64,000 nt of DNA from Spartinivicinus ruber (GTDB taxonomy: Bacteria; Pseudomonadota; Gammaproteobacteria; Pseudomonadales; Zooshikellaceae), in NCBI RefSeq assembly GCF_011009015.1, contig NZ_CP048878.1:5362354-5426353 (forward strand), written 5' to 3'. The translations under genes and the position numbers were made by a program. Below are positions 26,975 through 35,922 of the stretch, piece after piece. The notes under the pieces were generated by a model. That model saw nothing but the letters and a program-made list of their open reading frames with translations. It did not search any database and was not told the DNA's origin. Position 1 is the first letter of the stretch. Each line of letters begins with the position of its first letter.

Positions 26975-28186
26975 TTATACATACTTCCCAGCAGCATAGC
27001 CTGAAGCCCATGCCCATTGGAAGTTAAAGCCACCTAAGTGCCCTGTAACATCCAAAACTTCTCCTACAAAATATAGACCTTCTACTAGCTTGCTTTCCAT
27101 GGTTTTTGAAGACACATCATTTGTATCGACACCACCCAAGGTGACTTCTGCCGTCCGATAGCCTTCTGTTCCACCTGGCATAAACTGCCAATGATTTAAT
27201 TGATTAGCAATGGATTCTACCTCTTTACTGCTTAGCTCAGCTAATTTTTTATTGGTAAAATAACGCTCCATTAACTTATCAGTAAGCCGTTTAGGTAGCC
27301 ATTGATTTAAAACTGTTTTCAACTGGATTTTACCATCGGTTTGCTTGCGTTCTTTTAATTCATCAAGCACACCTATTTGTGGACATAAATTAATTGTTAC
27401 CGCTTCTCCAGGTCTCCAATAGTTACTAATTTGTAGTACTGAGGGCCCACTAATACCACGATGGGTAAATAGTAGTTGATTTTTGAATTGTTTACCTGAC
27501 TTTGCAGTAATCGAAACTGGTAAGGAAATACCTGATAATTCAGAAAACCAAGTTTTATCTTCATTATTCCAAGTAAATGGGACTAATGAAGCACGATAGG
27601 TATGCACTTTATGGTCAAACTGCTCTGCCAGCTCAAAACCAAACCCCGTTGCTCCCAAGGTAGGTATTGAAAGTCCACCCGTTGCAATAACGAGTGACTG
27701 ACACTCTATCACTTCAGTACTAATGACGTTTTTCTTTTTATCTATTTTTTCAAGTCCTAATTTGAAGCCTTTAGTCTGTTTTTCCACCGATTTTAACTGT
27801 GTTAGCACTTCAACTGTAGCATTCACTTTTGTTACTTCTGTCAGTAACATATCAAGAATGTCTTTACTGCTATTATCACAAAACAGCTGGCCTTCTTCTT
27901 TTTCATGCCAAGGTATCTGATGCTGATCAACCTGAGCAATAAAGGCCCACTGATCATATCCCTTCAATGCTGACTTACAAAAGTGTGGGTTGCTGGATAA
28001 AAAACAATCAGGTTCAACATAGAGGTTGGTAAAATTACAACGCCCACCACCAGACATTAAAATTTTCTTGCCAGGCTTGTTGGCATGGTCAATTACCAGA
28101 ACGGATCTACTTCTGGCTCCAGCCTCAGCCGCACACATCAAGCCTGCTGCACCTGCACCAATTATTACAACATCTTTTGAACGCAT
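26975..28186 (-). CDS. BaiN/HI0933-family flavoprotein
   Basis: The 403-residue protein has an N-terminal FAD motif (VVIIGAGAAGLMCAAEA), the family signature GKKILMSGGGRCNFTN, and LVIATGGLSIPTLGATGFGF. The C-terminal part has EVTLGGVDTNDVSSKTMES and GHLGGFNFQWAWASGYAAGK. These identify the YhiN/BaiN group, whose characterised member in gut bacteria reduces bile-acid intermediates. In other bacteria the role is unknown. It is a monocistronic gene divergent from the small-protein locus beyond 28271. Confidence 0.9.
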   Translation of the reverse strand: MRSKDVVIIGAGAAGLMCAAEAGARSRSVLVIDHANKPGKKILMSGGGRCNFTNLYVEPDCFLSSNPHFCKSALKGYDQWAFIAQVDQHQIPWHEKEEGQLFCDNSSKDILDMLLTEVTKVNATVEVLTQLKSVEKQTKGFKLGLEKIDKKKNVISTEVIECQSLVIATGGLSIPTLGATGFGFELAEQFDHKVHTYRASLVPFTWNNEDKTWFSELSGISLPVSITAKSGKQFKNQLLFTHRGISGPSVLQISNYWRPGEAVTINLCPQIGVLDELKERKQTDGKIQLKTVLNQWLPKRLTDKLMERYFTNKKLAELSSKEVESIANQLNHWQFMPGGTEGYRTAEVTLGGVDTNDVSSKTMESKLVEGLYFVGEVLDVTGHLGGFNFQWAWASGYAAGKYV

Positions 28187-28270
28187 TCAATTGCTCACCT
28201 AAAGCTACTAATTAGTAAAGCAAGACCAGCAAACACTCACTTTAATTTAATCTAACAGGGCAAATTATCA

Positions 28271-28399
28271 GTGAATACAGACTCTAAGTCGAGTAACCAG
28301 AGAATAGAAAATGCAGTTCTTGAAGAAAACAATCAATCCACTAGCTGGCTTGATCAACTCTTGTCTACTATTAATACCAAGCAAGCTACTTTCGAATAG
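28271..28399 (+). CDS. Possible 42-residue small protein
   Basis: A GTG-started frame encodes a polar, Ser/Asn/Gln-rich peptide ending SWLDQLLSTINTKQATFE, then stops 10 bp before the next gene. AGGG sits about 13 bases upstream. It occupies the stretch that would otherwise be counted as an unlikely N-terminal extension of the downstream gene. Composition is protein-like, but no homologue is recalled; it could also be a leader sequence. Confidence 0.35.
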   Translation: MNTDSKSSNQRIENAVLEENNQSTSWLDQLLSTINTKQATFE

Positions 28400-28409
28400 G
28401 GAAATTACT

Positions 28410-28736
28410 ATGAAAATCCGTGACTTACTTGAACTATGGGGTAGCCCAGACAAGGAACAGCGCACTCGCAAGTTTTATGAAATTCGCTTGACCCAGCACG
28501 ATGCCGCCAAAATTGCTGCCATTGCTGACTTATATAAAGGCCGTTCAGAACAGCAAATAATAACTGATTTATTATCTGCCGCATTAGATGAGCTGGAAGA
28601 AGCTTTTCCTTACCAGTCTGGATCAAAAGTGGTAGCTTATGATGAAGATGGAAACCCAATTTACGAAGATGTTGGCTTAACCCCTCAGTTTATATCACTG
28701 ACTAAGCGGCACTTAGCAAACATGCAATCAGAATAA
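28410..28736 (+). CDS. Conserved small protein, annotated elsewhere as pilin assembly-related
   Basis: The 108-residue protein starts at ATG 28410. Its first part (IRDLLELWGSPDKEQRTRKFYEIRL) is followed by a helical region reminiscent of ribbon-helix-helix proteins (HDAAKIAAIADLYKGRSEQQ) and the tail DEDGNPIYEDVGLTPQFISL. I recall very similar Pseudomonas proteins carrying a loose pilus-related annotation without strong evidence. Cytoplasmic location is likely because there is no signal peptide. An earlier in-frame ATG at 28311 is rejected because the extra residues are non-conserved in style. Confidence 0.75.
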   Translation: MKIRDLLELWGSPDKEQRTRKFYEIRLTQHDAAKIAAIADLYKGRSEQQIITDLLSAALDELEEAFPYQSGSKVVAYDEDGNPIYEDVGLTPQFISLTKRHLANMQSE

Positions 28737-28785
28737 GTATACCATTTGCGCTAGCTATAAATTTGTAAGTCAGATAGGATAGAAA

Positions 28786-29466
28786 TCAAGGTCTAACAGA
28801 AAATATTGCCGTACAACCTTCTACCTGTAATTCAACATGACTAAAGTTGGATGACAAGCAATTTCGTAGTTCCTCTAAGCTATCTTGTTTGTTGTTAAAT
28901 ACTCCAAGTCTATTCATGATAGCTAGCACCAACCTTGCAAGTAGTCCTTTTGGTACATCTTGGTACAATACCGTAGTGCCAAATAAAACACCATTTTCAT
29001 TTAGCAACGATTTCAAGTGTTTGAAAGCAACACCTTTTTCTTTAAAGCTTCCGGGCACACAATGCATAACATAATTAATACTGATAGAATCGAAAGATGC
29101 TATTGACTCTGTTATTGGTTCAAGTAGATTTTGCTGGTAAATTTCTGGTTGATAACGAGCGACTGCTTTTGCTGTTTTTTGCAAGCAGCTTTGACTTAAA
29201 TCCATCAAGCCCAAACGTAGTTTTTCTGACTGAAACCTTACCCTGTTTAATAAATAGCCTGTTCCTACCCCGACCTCAAGATGATTATTGCTTATATAAT
29301 TCGCATAGTGATCATCCAGCCGTTTTGTTGAACAACCCCAAGCATATTTTGAAATAATACCATAGAGTACCCAGTCATAAAAAAACAAACTTAATTTATT
29401 AAAATACTTTTGGGATTTTTTGACTTGATGATTTATCTTTTCATCTTCATTCATGCTAGAAGTCAT
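28786..29466 (-). CDS. Class I SAM-dependent methyltransferase
   Basis: The 226-residue protein has the Rossmann-type methyltransferase core. Motif I is LEVGVGTGYLLNRV, followed by the acidic strand end GLMDLSQ, and motif post-II around SFDSISINYVMHCVPG. The N-terminal region (KYFNKLSLFFYDWVLYGIISKYAWGC) resembles ubiquinone/menaquinone-type or small-molecule methyltransferases. The substrate is unknown. It lies tail-to-tail with the 28410 gene and head-to-tail with the next minus-strand gene about 60 bp away. Confidence 0.85.
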   Translation of the reverse strand: MTSSMNEDEKINHQVKKSQKYFNKLSLFFYDWVLYGIISKYAWGCSTKRLDDHYANYISNNHLEVGVGTGYLLNRVRFQSEKLRLGLMDLSQSCLQKTAKAVARYQPEIYQQNLLEPITESIASFDSISINYVMHCVPGSFKEKGVAFKHLKSLLNENGVLFGTTVLYQDVPKGLLARLVLAIMNRLGVFNNKQDSLEELRNCLSSNFSHVELQVEGCTAIFSVRP

Positions 29467-29526
29467 GCTAATTCTCAGGAATTTCTTCTGGCATTATAAT
29501 ATACTTTTTGAATAAGTTTATTAGCC

Positions 29527-29862
29527 TCAAGCTGCTAGATACTCTTCTATATAGTTGGCTAAATGATCGTGCAATTCATCCTCAAATGCATCTAATTCTC
29601 TGGAAAATATTCGTAAATATTTATCAGCCATATCAGACGAAATATCTCGACTACCTATCTGAAATGCAAACTCAGGTAGTGCCTTATCATATCGTGGAAT
29701 AAATGACCAATTAACAAAATGATAATTAAGCGCAGCTTCTTTGGAATAAACAAACTTACAAAAGTCTTCGATGTGGCTCATCCCTTCTGGTCCAAGACAA
29801 CCAGGTTCCACTCGAACAATAACGGTTAATTTTTTATCTTCCGGAACAGAACTACTCATCAT
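29527..29862 (-). CDS. Conserved hypothetical protein
   Basis: The 111-residue protein is soluble, with an N-terminal strand (LTVIVRVEPGCLGPEGMSHI) and a helical acidic C-terminus (DAFEDELHDHLANYIEEYL). I recall similar uncharacterised proteins in pseudomonads and relatives beginning with the VRVEPGCLGP motif, but no function. It is in the same orientation as the methyltransferase and could be co-transcribed with it. Confidence 0.7.
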   Translation of the reverse strand: MMSSSVPEDKKLTVIVRVEPGCLGPEGMSHIEDFCKFVYSKEAALNYHFVNWSFIPRYDKALPEFAFQIGSRDISSDMADKYLRIFSRELDAFEDELHDHLANYIEEYLAA

Positions 29863-30099
29863 TTATAGCATCAGTATACTAATAAAACTATTGTTTTAGC
29901 ATAGTAGATTTAGGTAAAAGTGCCTAATAAAACTATGACATAATATATTAACAAAGTAGTTTTTAATAATAGAGTGATCTTAAACTTAGGTGTTAATTAC
30001 TCAATCCCAAAGCATTCTGAAGCCGTTAGTATGCCCCTCTCCTAGTCATTAACTTTGCATCATGCCAAAATAGAAGCAAATAACCCGTGTGATTTAGAG

Positions 30100-32571
30100 A
30101 TGATAGACACGCTTGATGGCTTTTTAATCACTAGACAATGGAGTGATATTACCGACACCATGGGTAATACACACTTACAATTGAGTTTTTGGATAACGAC
30201 TCAACAAGGTCCTGTACGGATACGTTATACAAACCAACAAGCCATATTCTTTATTGATGCACACCAGATAGAGCAAGCCAGAGCAGTCATAGCCAGCCAT
30301 GTTCCAACAAATTACTGGTATGACAAGCCTATTACCCTGAAAAATTTTCAAGGCCATGCAATTTACGCTGTTTATTTTATCCAACAGCGAACCTTATACG
30401 ATGTCAGAAAACATTTAAAAGAACAGGGAATAACACCACTGGAAGCCGACATTCAACCAACTGATCGATTTTTAATGGAACGCTTTATTACAGGCGCTTT
30501 TTCTGTCAATGGCCCTTTTATACAACAGAATGGCTTTCTGGAAGTGATTAACCCAAAAGTAAAGCCCTCCTGCTATCAGCCTAGTTATAGTATTTTATCT
30601 CTAGATATTGAAACAGCAATGAGTGGTAATCAGCTTTATTCAATTGCCTTGATAGCAACCAATAGTGCCAAGCCACAACAAATACAGCAGTATGTGTTTA
30701 TGATTGGCAACAATGATAGCCAAACAATAAAGCCAGACTACCTTTACTTTTGTCATGATGAAACAGAGTTAATGACTCAGTTTATTAACAAACTGAAAAA
30801 AATAGATCCAGACATTGTTATTGGCTGGAATGTCATCAACTTTGATTTGCGTTTCTTACAGCGAGTTGCTGATCGATTACATCTACCTCTAAAACTGGGT
30901 AGAGGAAACACTTTATTGGACTGGCGACAATCCCGAACCAATAGTGAACACTATACACTGATGCTACCAGGCCGTTTAGTATTAGATGGCATCGATACCC
31001 TTAAATCAGCTACTTATAGTTTTGAAAGTTTCTCGTTAGAAAGTGTCGCTAATAAAGTATTACAACGAGGTAAACTAATTCAAACAGAAGAACACCGAGG
31101 CAAAGAAATTACCCGACTGTTTAATGATGATAAGAAGGCACTTGCCGCCTATAATTTAGAAGACTGTCAATTAGTATGGGATATCTTCCAAGTAACAGAA
31201 CTGATTGAATTTGCTATTGAACGCGCTCAATTAACTGGGCTCGCAATGGACCGTTTTGGCGGCTCGGTTGCCGCTTTTGATAATCGTTATTTACCTCGCT
31301 TACATCGTGCTGGTTATGTTGCTCCTAATATCCCTGACAATCCTCACGGGGTTGGCAGCCCTGGTGGTTATGTTATGGATTCCTATCCTGGGATATACAA
31401 TCATGTGCTTGTGTTAGACTTTAAAAGCCTGTACCCCAGTATAATCCGCACTTTCAAAATTGACCCTTTAGGACTGATTAAAGGTATTGATAGCTGCCAG
31501 ACCACACCAAAAACTGATAAATCAGAAACATTAGTAAAAGATAAAGAAAACTTTATCCCAGGTTTTAATGGCGCTATTTTTTCCAAACAAAATAATATCT
31601 TACCAGATATTATTGGTGAGCTTTGGGCAGCAAGAGACGATGCTAAACAACATAATCATACGGCCATGTCCCAAGCTATTAAAATACTAATGAATTCCTT
31701 TTATGGTGTGCTGGGCACCCCAGGCTGTCGTTTTTTTGATTACCGTTTACCCAGCTCAATTACCTTACGTGGTCACTTTATTTTGTATAAAACCAAAGCC
31801 TTGATAGAACAAAAAGGCTATCAGGTAATTTATGGTGATACAGACTCAGTATTTGTATCGCTAAAAGGTTATCACCCCAATATTGCTTCAGAAACCATCA
31901 AAGAGATTGGCAGACAATTAGCCAAAGAACTGAATCAGTGGTGGTCAGATTACCTTTATCAGGAGTATCAAATAAAAAGCTATTTAGAAATCCAATTCGA
32001 AACTTACTTCAAGCGTTTTATTATGCCAACCATTCGCGGCTCTGAAAAAGGTAGCAAAAAACGTTATGCAGGCTTATCCATCAATGAGAGCAATCAGCCA
32101 GAACTGATCTTTAAAGGGTTAGAAACCGTTAGAACAGACTGGACACCACTCGCCAGAGAGTTTCAGCGGGAACTGTACCGCCGTATATTTAATGACGAAC
32201 CGTATCAAGACTATATACGCTCATTAGTCGCTGATATTTATGACGGACAAAAAAATCAGCTACTTATCTATAGAAAACGTATTCGCCGCCGCTTAGTTGA
32301 CTATCAAAAAAATATTCCACCTCATGTACAAGCCGCTAAACTAGCAGAGTTAAGAAGACAACAAGAAAATAAGCCACCAAAGTATAACCGAGGTGGCTGG
32401 ATTGAGTATTGTTTAACTACCAGCGGGCCAGAGCCAGTTGAATATTTGCAATCGCAACTGAACTATGACCTTTATATTGAGCGGCAAATCATGCCGATTG
32501 CTGATAGTATTCTGCATTTTTTAGATACTTCGTTTAGTGAAATTATAGATAGGCAGATTGGGTTGTTTTAA
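30100..32571 (+). CDS. polB: DNA polymerase II (family B)
   Basis: The 823-residue polymerase performs replication restart and translesion synthesis with 3'-5' proofreading. The start at ATG 30100 gives MIDTLDGFLITRQW, aligning with the E. coli N-terminus; an in-frame TTG at 30055 would extend it by 15 residues. Exonuclease motifs are SLDIETA (about residue 169) and VIGWNVINFDLRFL. Polymerase motifs are DFKSLYPSII, KILMNSFYGVLG and the catalytic YGDTDSVF (about 580). E. coli PolB is 783 residues. I saw no LexA box upstream, although polB is SOS-controlled in E. coli. Confidence 0.95.
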   Translation: MIDTLDGFLITRQWSDITDTMGNTHLQLSFWITTQQGPVRIRYTNQQAIFFIDAHQIEQARAVIASHVPTNYWYDKPITLKNFQGHAIYAVYFIQQRTLYDVRKHLKEQGITPLEADIQPTDRFLMERFITGAFSVNGPFIQQNGFLEVINPKVKPSCYQPSYSILSLDIETAMSGNQLYSIALIATNSAKPQQIQQYVFMIGNNDSQTIKPDYLYFCHDETELMTQFINKLKKIDPDIVIGWNVINFDLRFLQRVADRLHLPLKLGRGNTLLDWRQSRTNSEHYTLMLPGRLVLDGIDTLKSATYSFESFSLESVANKVLQRGKLIQTEEHRGKEITRLFNDDKKALAAYNLEDCQLVWDIFQVTELIEFAIERAQLTGLAMDRFGGSVAAFDNRYLPRLHRAGYVAPNIPDNPHGVGSPGGYVMDSYPGIYNHVLVLDFKSLYPSIIRTFKIDPLGLIKGIDSCQTTPKTDKSETLVKDKENFIPGFNGAIFSKQNNILPDIIGELWAARDDAKQHNHTAMSQAIKILMNSFYGVLGTPGCRFFDYRLPSSITLRGHFILYKTKALIEQKGYQVIYGDTDSVFVSLKGYHPNIASETIKEIGRQLAKELNQWWSDYLYQEYQIKSYLEIQFETYFKRFIMPTIRGSEKGSKKRYAGLSINESNQPELIFKGLETVRTDWTPLAREFQRELYRRIFNDEPYQDYIRSLVADIYDGQKNQLLIYRKRIRRRLVDYQKNIPPHVQAAKLAELRRQQENKPPKYNRGGWIEYCLTTSGPEPVEYLQSQLNYDLYIERQIMPIADSILHFLDTSFSEIIDRQIGLF

Positions 32572-32589
32572 TCCCTTTACTCGTGATTA

Positions 32590-33194
32590 TTACATTGCTA
32601 GTGGTTGATAGCTCACTTCAGCCCGTCTTCGCCTAAAATAAACAACCCCCAGCATAATAGCAACTATACCCATTAACAGCCATTCTTCTGGTTCTGACTG
32701 CACCGAAAACATATCAGTTGGTGTAGTAATATCTTTTTGTCCCGTTTCAACTTCTCGCTGAAACAATTGCTTTCTTTTCTGTTTTTTCAATAGGAGTATC
32801 ATAAAAACGCTGATAAAATTCAGCTGCTTTAGCTTTATCTCTTCTAAAATCCTTACCTTCATAAAGAAAAGGAGCAGCTACAACATTAAAAAAATCTTGT
32901 GATAATTTAGCCAATAAATAATAAGATGAACCAAATGCAGATTTATAAGCAGTAAGTACAGCATTGCTTTGCTCAGTGGTAGACACATAACGATATGCAC
33001 CAAGTTAGGCATTAACCAATGTAGGCTATAATGGGGGATTATTAAGCAGACTTTGCGCACATTCTGTGCAGTAATAGCTTTATCAACAGTATATTTTTCA
33101 CCCAGCTCTCCTAGGATCTGTTATCAACATCATAAGTAAACCCGTAACATAACAGCTTTTTATCACCACAGCGTTCCAATATAGTATTTTCCAT
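32590..33194 (-). pseudogene. Decayed gene with a PEP-CTERM-like C-terminal segment
   Basis: Reading leftward, protein-like sequence is spread over shifting frames. It begins at about 33194 (MENTILERCGDKKLLCYGFT), continues in another frame as LGELGEKYTVDKAITAQN, and then in a third, after two stops, as LGAYRYVSTTEQSNAVLTAY through FYQRFYDTPIEKTEKKA. A last shift near 32780 leads to EPEEWLLMGIVAIMLGVVYF followed by arginines. At least three frameshifts and two stops mark it as inactive. The ending (acidic-proline motif, membrane helix, Arg cluster) resembles sorting tails of the PEP-CTERM type. The function of the body is unrecognised. Confidence 0.6.
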
Positions 33195-33523
33195 CCATAC
33201 CTAAAGACTCATGCAGTCAGCTTACTGCCCCAACCCAAACACTTCACCTAAATACAATAACTTTCTTTCGTATATGTCGTTTATTTTTTACACAAAGGCT
33301 CTATATCTATTTCACAAGCAACCCCTTTATTTATAAGCTTAATTCCACTTCGCGAACCAGAAAAGTGTGGAATAGTGTTGTAAAAAACTTATAACTATTT
33401 CCCGAATCTCAACATCACAAATAATGTATTCGTGTAACGAAATTTAAATGTGATTTATAAAGCATTTCAATTTACTAAACACTCTAAAATACCCACAAGG
33501 AAACTTGGTAGGGGGTAATAGAT
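33195..33523. other. Gene-free region upstream of a zinc-ribbon gene
   Basis: About 330 bp with no coding signal. An inverted pair ATTCCAC and GTGGAAT at about 33341-33374 surrounds a TTCGCGAA palindrome; I cannot assign it a role. Confidence 0.35.
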
Positions 33524-33712
33524 ATGCATCAAGATGATCCAGAAGTAAAATGTCCAAAGTGTTTTTCAATCGTTAATACAAACGTATACAACCGTAGCGG
33601 ATGTCCAAACTGCAACTATGATCACAGAAACTTTGTGAACATCAAGACACCTGACTGGGGACTAATTCCTAAAGAAGAGCACTATAATGCAGGCCAGTTA
33701 TTCAAGAGATAA
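33524..33712 (+). CDS. Small zinc-ribbon protein
   Basis: The 62-residue protein has two CxxC pairs (CPKC and CPNC) forming one zinc ribbon, followed by a tail with TPDWGLIPKEEHYNAGQLF. Such ribbons often bind nucleic acids or serve as protein adaptors. I do not recognise the family. A good hairpin terminator follows, supporting a real transcription unit. Confidence 0.65.
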   Translation: MHQDDPEVKCPKCFSIVNTNVYNRSGCPNCNYDHRNFVNIKTPDWGLIPKEEHYNAGQLFKR

Positions 33713-33742
33713 CGGTCCACAAAAGACCATTAGGTTTGGGGT

Positions 33743-33771
33743 AAGCCTTAAAGCAGAGTTTTAAGGCTTTT
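33743..33771 (+). terminator. Rho-independent terminator after the zinc-ribbon gene
   Basis: AAGCCTTAAA and TTTAAGGCTT pair around a 6-7-nt loop, and the stem ends in TTTTATT. It lies 30 bp after the zinc-ribbon stop codon. Confidence 0.75.
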
Positions 33772-34373
33772 ATTCCTCTTTCAACACCTTATTTCCTATA
33801 CTTAATGCCCGTAAACTAGCAATAAAGACTCACCACTCCACTGAGTGTGCTATGTGAGAGCGCTATCTACCCTATTATTGTCCTTACTTCTCAACTGCAC
33901 AAACATGCACCCAAAGCGTAGGGTATAGTCTCGCAAACCACCATCACATAAATATTTGAGTTATATTTAACCATTCAAAAAAGTAAACACCAATTTGTAT
34001 TTTGTTTGCAAAAATAAAACTACATACCTGATAGCGTCAAACAACAGAACCCTGGTTAGCATCTACTTCAACTCCACTAAGGTCTAATATGCTTAGTAGA
34101 GTAACACTATATATTTACCCTCCGCCAAGCAGAGGTCAGTTTAATCTATTTCTCTGTCAAGCTATTCATTAAGTATTGGGAGTCAAGTAAGTCATGAGCT
34201 TATTTTTCCCATACTGAATTGATTGTATTAATTACTTTCCTCACAAAGGATAAGTAATTAATACAATCAAAATATATAGCACAAGAAAATAACCATTTTT
34301 ATCAAACCACTATTTTAATTAATTATGGTGGTTATGATAGAAACAAATCTATTACTACTAAAAAGGATGTCTT
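33772..34373. other. Long gene-free region before a small secreted protein gene
   Basis: About 600 bp of AT-rich DNA without plausible genes. The notable element is the 19-bp-arm inverted repeat at 34219-34270. No transposase remnant is visible. Confidence 0.4.
34219..34270. repeat. Inverted repeat with 19-bp perfect arms
   Basis: Arms at 34219-34237 and 34252-34270 (starting TTGATTGTATTAAT) are perfectly complementary with a 14-nt loop. They lie 104 bp before the ATG of the small secreted protein. Possible roles are a strong 5' leader hairpin, an operator, or a remnant of a mobile element. Confidence 0.6.
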
Positions 34374-34775
34374 ATGAAAAAAAGGCTATTAATGGGTTTA
34401 TCTGCCTTAATTGCTATGCCAGCATTCTCCCAAGTTGTTGTTAATGAAGATGTTGAGTGCACAACTAAAGGAACTAGTATTGTAGGAAAAAGACACACTT
34501 GTGATTCAAGTGAAACATATAACGCACCAAGTGGATATTTTATAACAAAACAACCTGCACCTTCCTTCCAAATCGCCTCTAGCAATGGTGCAGATAATAG
34601 ATGCAATTATGAACTAGGTGGCTATAAAAATATTGGATTTGGTATTGAGGTTCCAACTAGTATAATAATAAAAGCTCATGCTAAAAGTCCTGGTGGAATA
34701 GCCACTGGTAGAGGCTGGACTAGATGCAATTTTTCTTATAATTATCGAGTAATCCCTGACTTATCAGGCTTTTAA
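34374..34775 (+). CDS. Small secreted cysteine-containing protein of unknown function
   Basis: The 133-residue protein has a clear signal peptide (KRLLMGLSALIAMPAFSQ) and a mature part with four cysteines (VECTT, HTCDS, NRCNYE, TRCNFS), consistent with two disulfides. It is rich in Ser, Gly and Asn, with a beta-type pattern (YRVIPDLSGF at the end). No family is recognised. A good AAGGA ribosome-binding site precedes the ATG and a GC-rich hairpin follows, so it is probably expressed as a single gene. Confidence 0.65.
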   Translation: MKKRLLMGLSALIAMPAFSQVVVNEDVECTTKGTSIVGKRHTCDSSETYNAPSGYFITKQPAPSFQIASSNGADNRCNYELGGYKNIGFGIEVPTSIIIKAHAKSPGGIATGRGWTRCNFSYNYRVIPDLSGF

Positions 34776-34814
34776 TTTAAAAGAAGCACCCTACCTTTTT
34801 AGAAGGTACTTTAA

Positions 34815-34829
34815 GCCCCCAAAGGGGGC
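34815..34829 (+). terminator. GC-rich hairpin after the small secreted protein gene
   Basis: GCCCCC-AAA-GGGGGC is a perfect stem 40 bp after the stop. The following bases are only weakly T-rich (ATTTC). A weaker stem precedes it (TACCTTTTT / AGAAGGTA). Confidence 0.6.
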
Positions 34830-34993
34830 ATTTCAAGCATTCTTATGTTTCAAGTCTATGTGCTCTCTCTTCTTTCTATTAGTCAGAACATACAGACCAG
34901 TTTTAGGAGTAAAACAGTTTATCAAAGTCAAAGAGACTTTCTTAGTCTACTATTATAATAATAGTACTAGTAAGTCATATAATTGATAAAACC

Positions 34994-35764
34994 ATGAAGC
35001 TAACTATATTGATAATACTACTATCAATTTTACTTTCAACCAATATACTAGCCTCTTCTAGTCGAGATCAGTATAAAGATAAAAAATATATCATCCTGTT
35101 AGGACCAGTAAGGTTTCTTACAGATTCATTAAATGAAGGTTTAGGAACTTTATTTACTAGAGAGATAATAAAAAGATTACGAAAAAAAGGCTACAAATTT
35201 GAACTAAAAATGTATCCTTGGGCAAGAGCCAATTTGGAGTTTAATACTGGAAAAGCTGATGTTTTGTTTCCTGAGCTAATTAAAGATGACTCTCAAGAAG
35301 GCATGACAGGAATGCCAATCTTAATGACAAACCAGGCTATATTTACTCTAAAAACCAGCCCCAAATTAGACTTTATAAAAGATTTAAATAACAGAAATGT
35401 GGTGATGATTCGAGGAATAATGAAACCTCCAGAACTTCAACATCATAAAAAAAGTCTCATTAACCTCATAGAGGTCGATTCAGTAGAACAAGCTTATCAG
35501 ATGCTAGAAAGTAAACGGGCATACGGATATATCAACTGGATTCATAAAGATAACTATAACTTACCTAAATTTCATATTGGAAAGTCAGTATTAAAACGGT
35601 TCACTGCATATCGCTTTCAAATATCAACTGAAGGAGCAAAATTAATGGAGTCTTTTAATTTTGTCATTGCTGAAACAATTAAAGACGGCACTTATGACCG
35701 AGTATTTGAAGAATATAAATTCATGAACAAGCTTATGACAAGCAACATTGAGCATAGTAAATGA
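34994..35764 (+). CDS. Periplasmic solute-binding-like protein
   Basis: The 256-residue protein has a signal peptide (LIILLSILLSTNILASSS) and resembles the SBP_bac_3/PhnD-like periplasmic proteins lacking a transporter partner. Features are the MYPWARANLEFNTGKADVLFPE segment and a late FNFVIAETIKDGTYDRVFEEY helix. A Trp-Ala-Arg motif (PWARA) is common in this group. It is a distant parallel to the 16617 gene. The ligand is unknown, and the AT-rich composition fits the surrounding orphan-gene stretch. Confidence 0.75.
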   Translation: MKLTILIILLSILLSTNILASSSRDQYKDKKYIILLGPVRFLTDSLNEGLGTLFTREIIKRLRKKGYKFELKMYPWARANLEFNTGKADVLFPELIKDDSQEGMTGMPILMTNQAIFTLKTSPKLDFIKDLNNRNVVMIRGIMKPPELQHHKKSLINLIEVDSVEQAYQMLESKRAYGYINWIHKDNYNLPKFHIGKSVLKRFTAYRFQISTEGAKLMESFNFVIAETIKDGTYDRVFEEYKFMNKLMTSNIEHSK

Positions 35765-35922
35765 CAGGCAAGAAAAGAGCCTGTTTAACACTATTTGAAT
35801 ATCACTGTTGTGACTGTAAAAGCACTAACCAAGGGGCGAAAAGAAAAACTTAGTTGTTCTTCTAAATGAGCAACTAGCAACAATGAGTCATGCTTTTACT
35901 GTCATAACCCTTCGGGCCGTGA

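Noticed and set aside
28311-28409. N-terminal extension of the conserved 28410 gene
   Set aside because: Extra residues resemble translated noncoding sequence, and a better start with spacing to a ribosome-binding site exists at 28410.
30000-30100. LexA box before polB
   Set aside because: I looked for CTGT-N8-ACAG type sites and saw none, so SOS control cannot be claimed.
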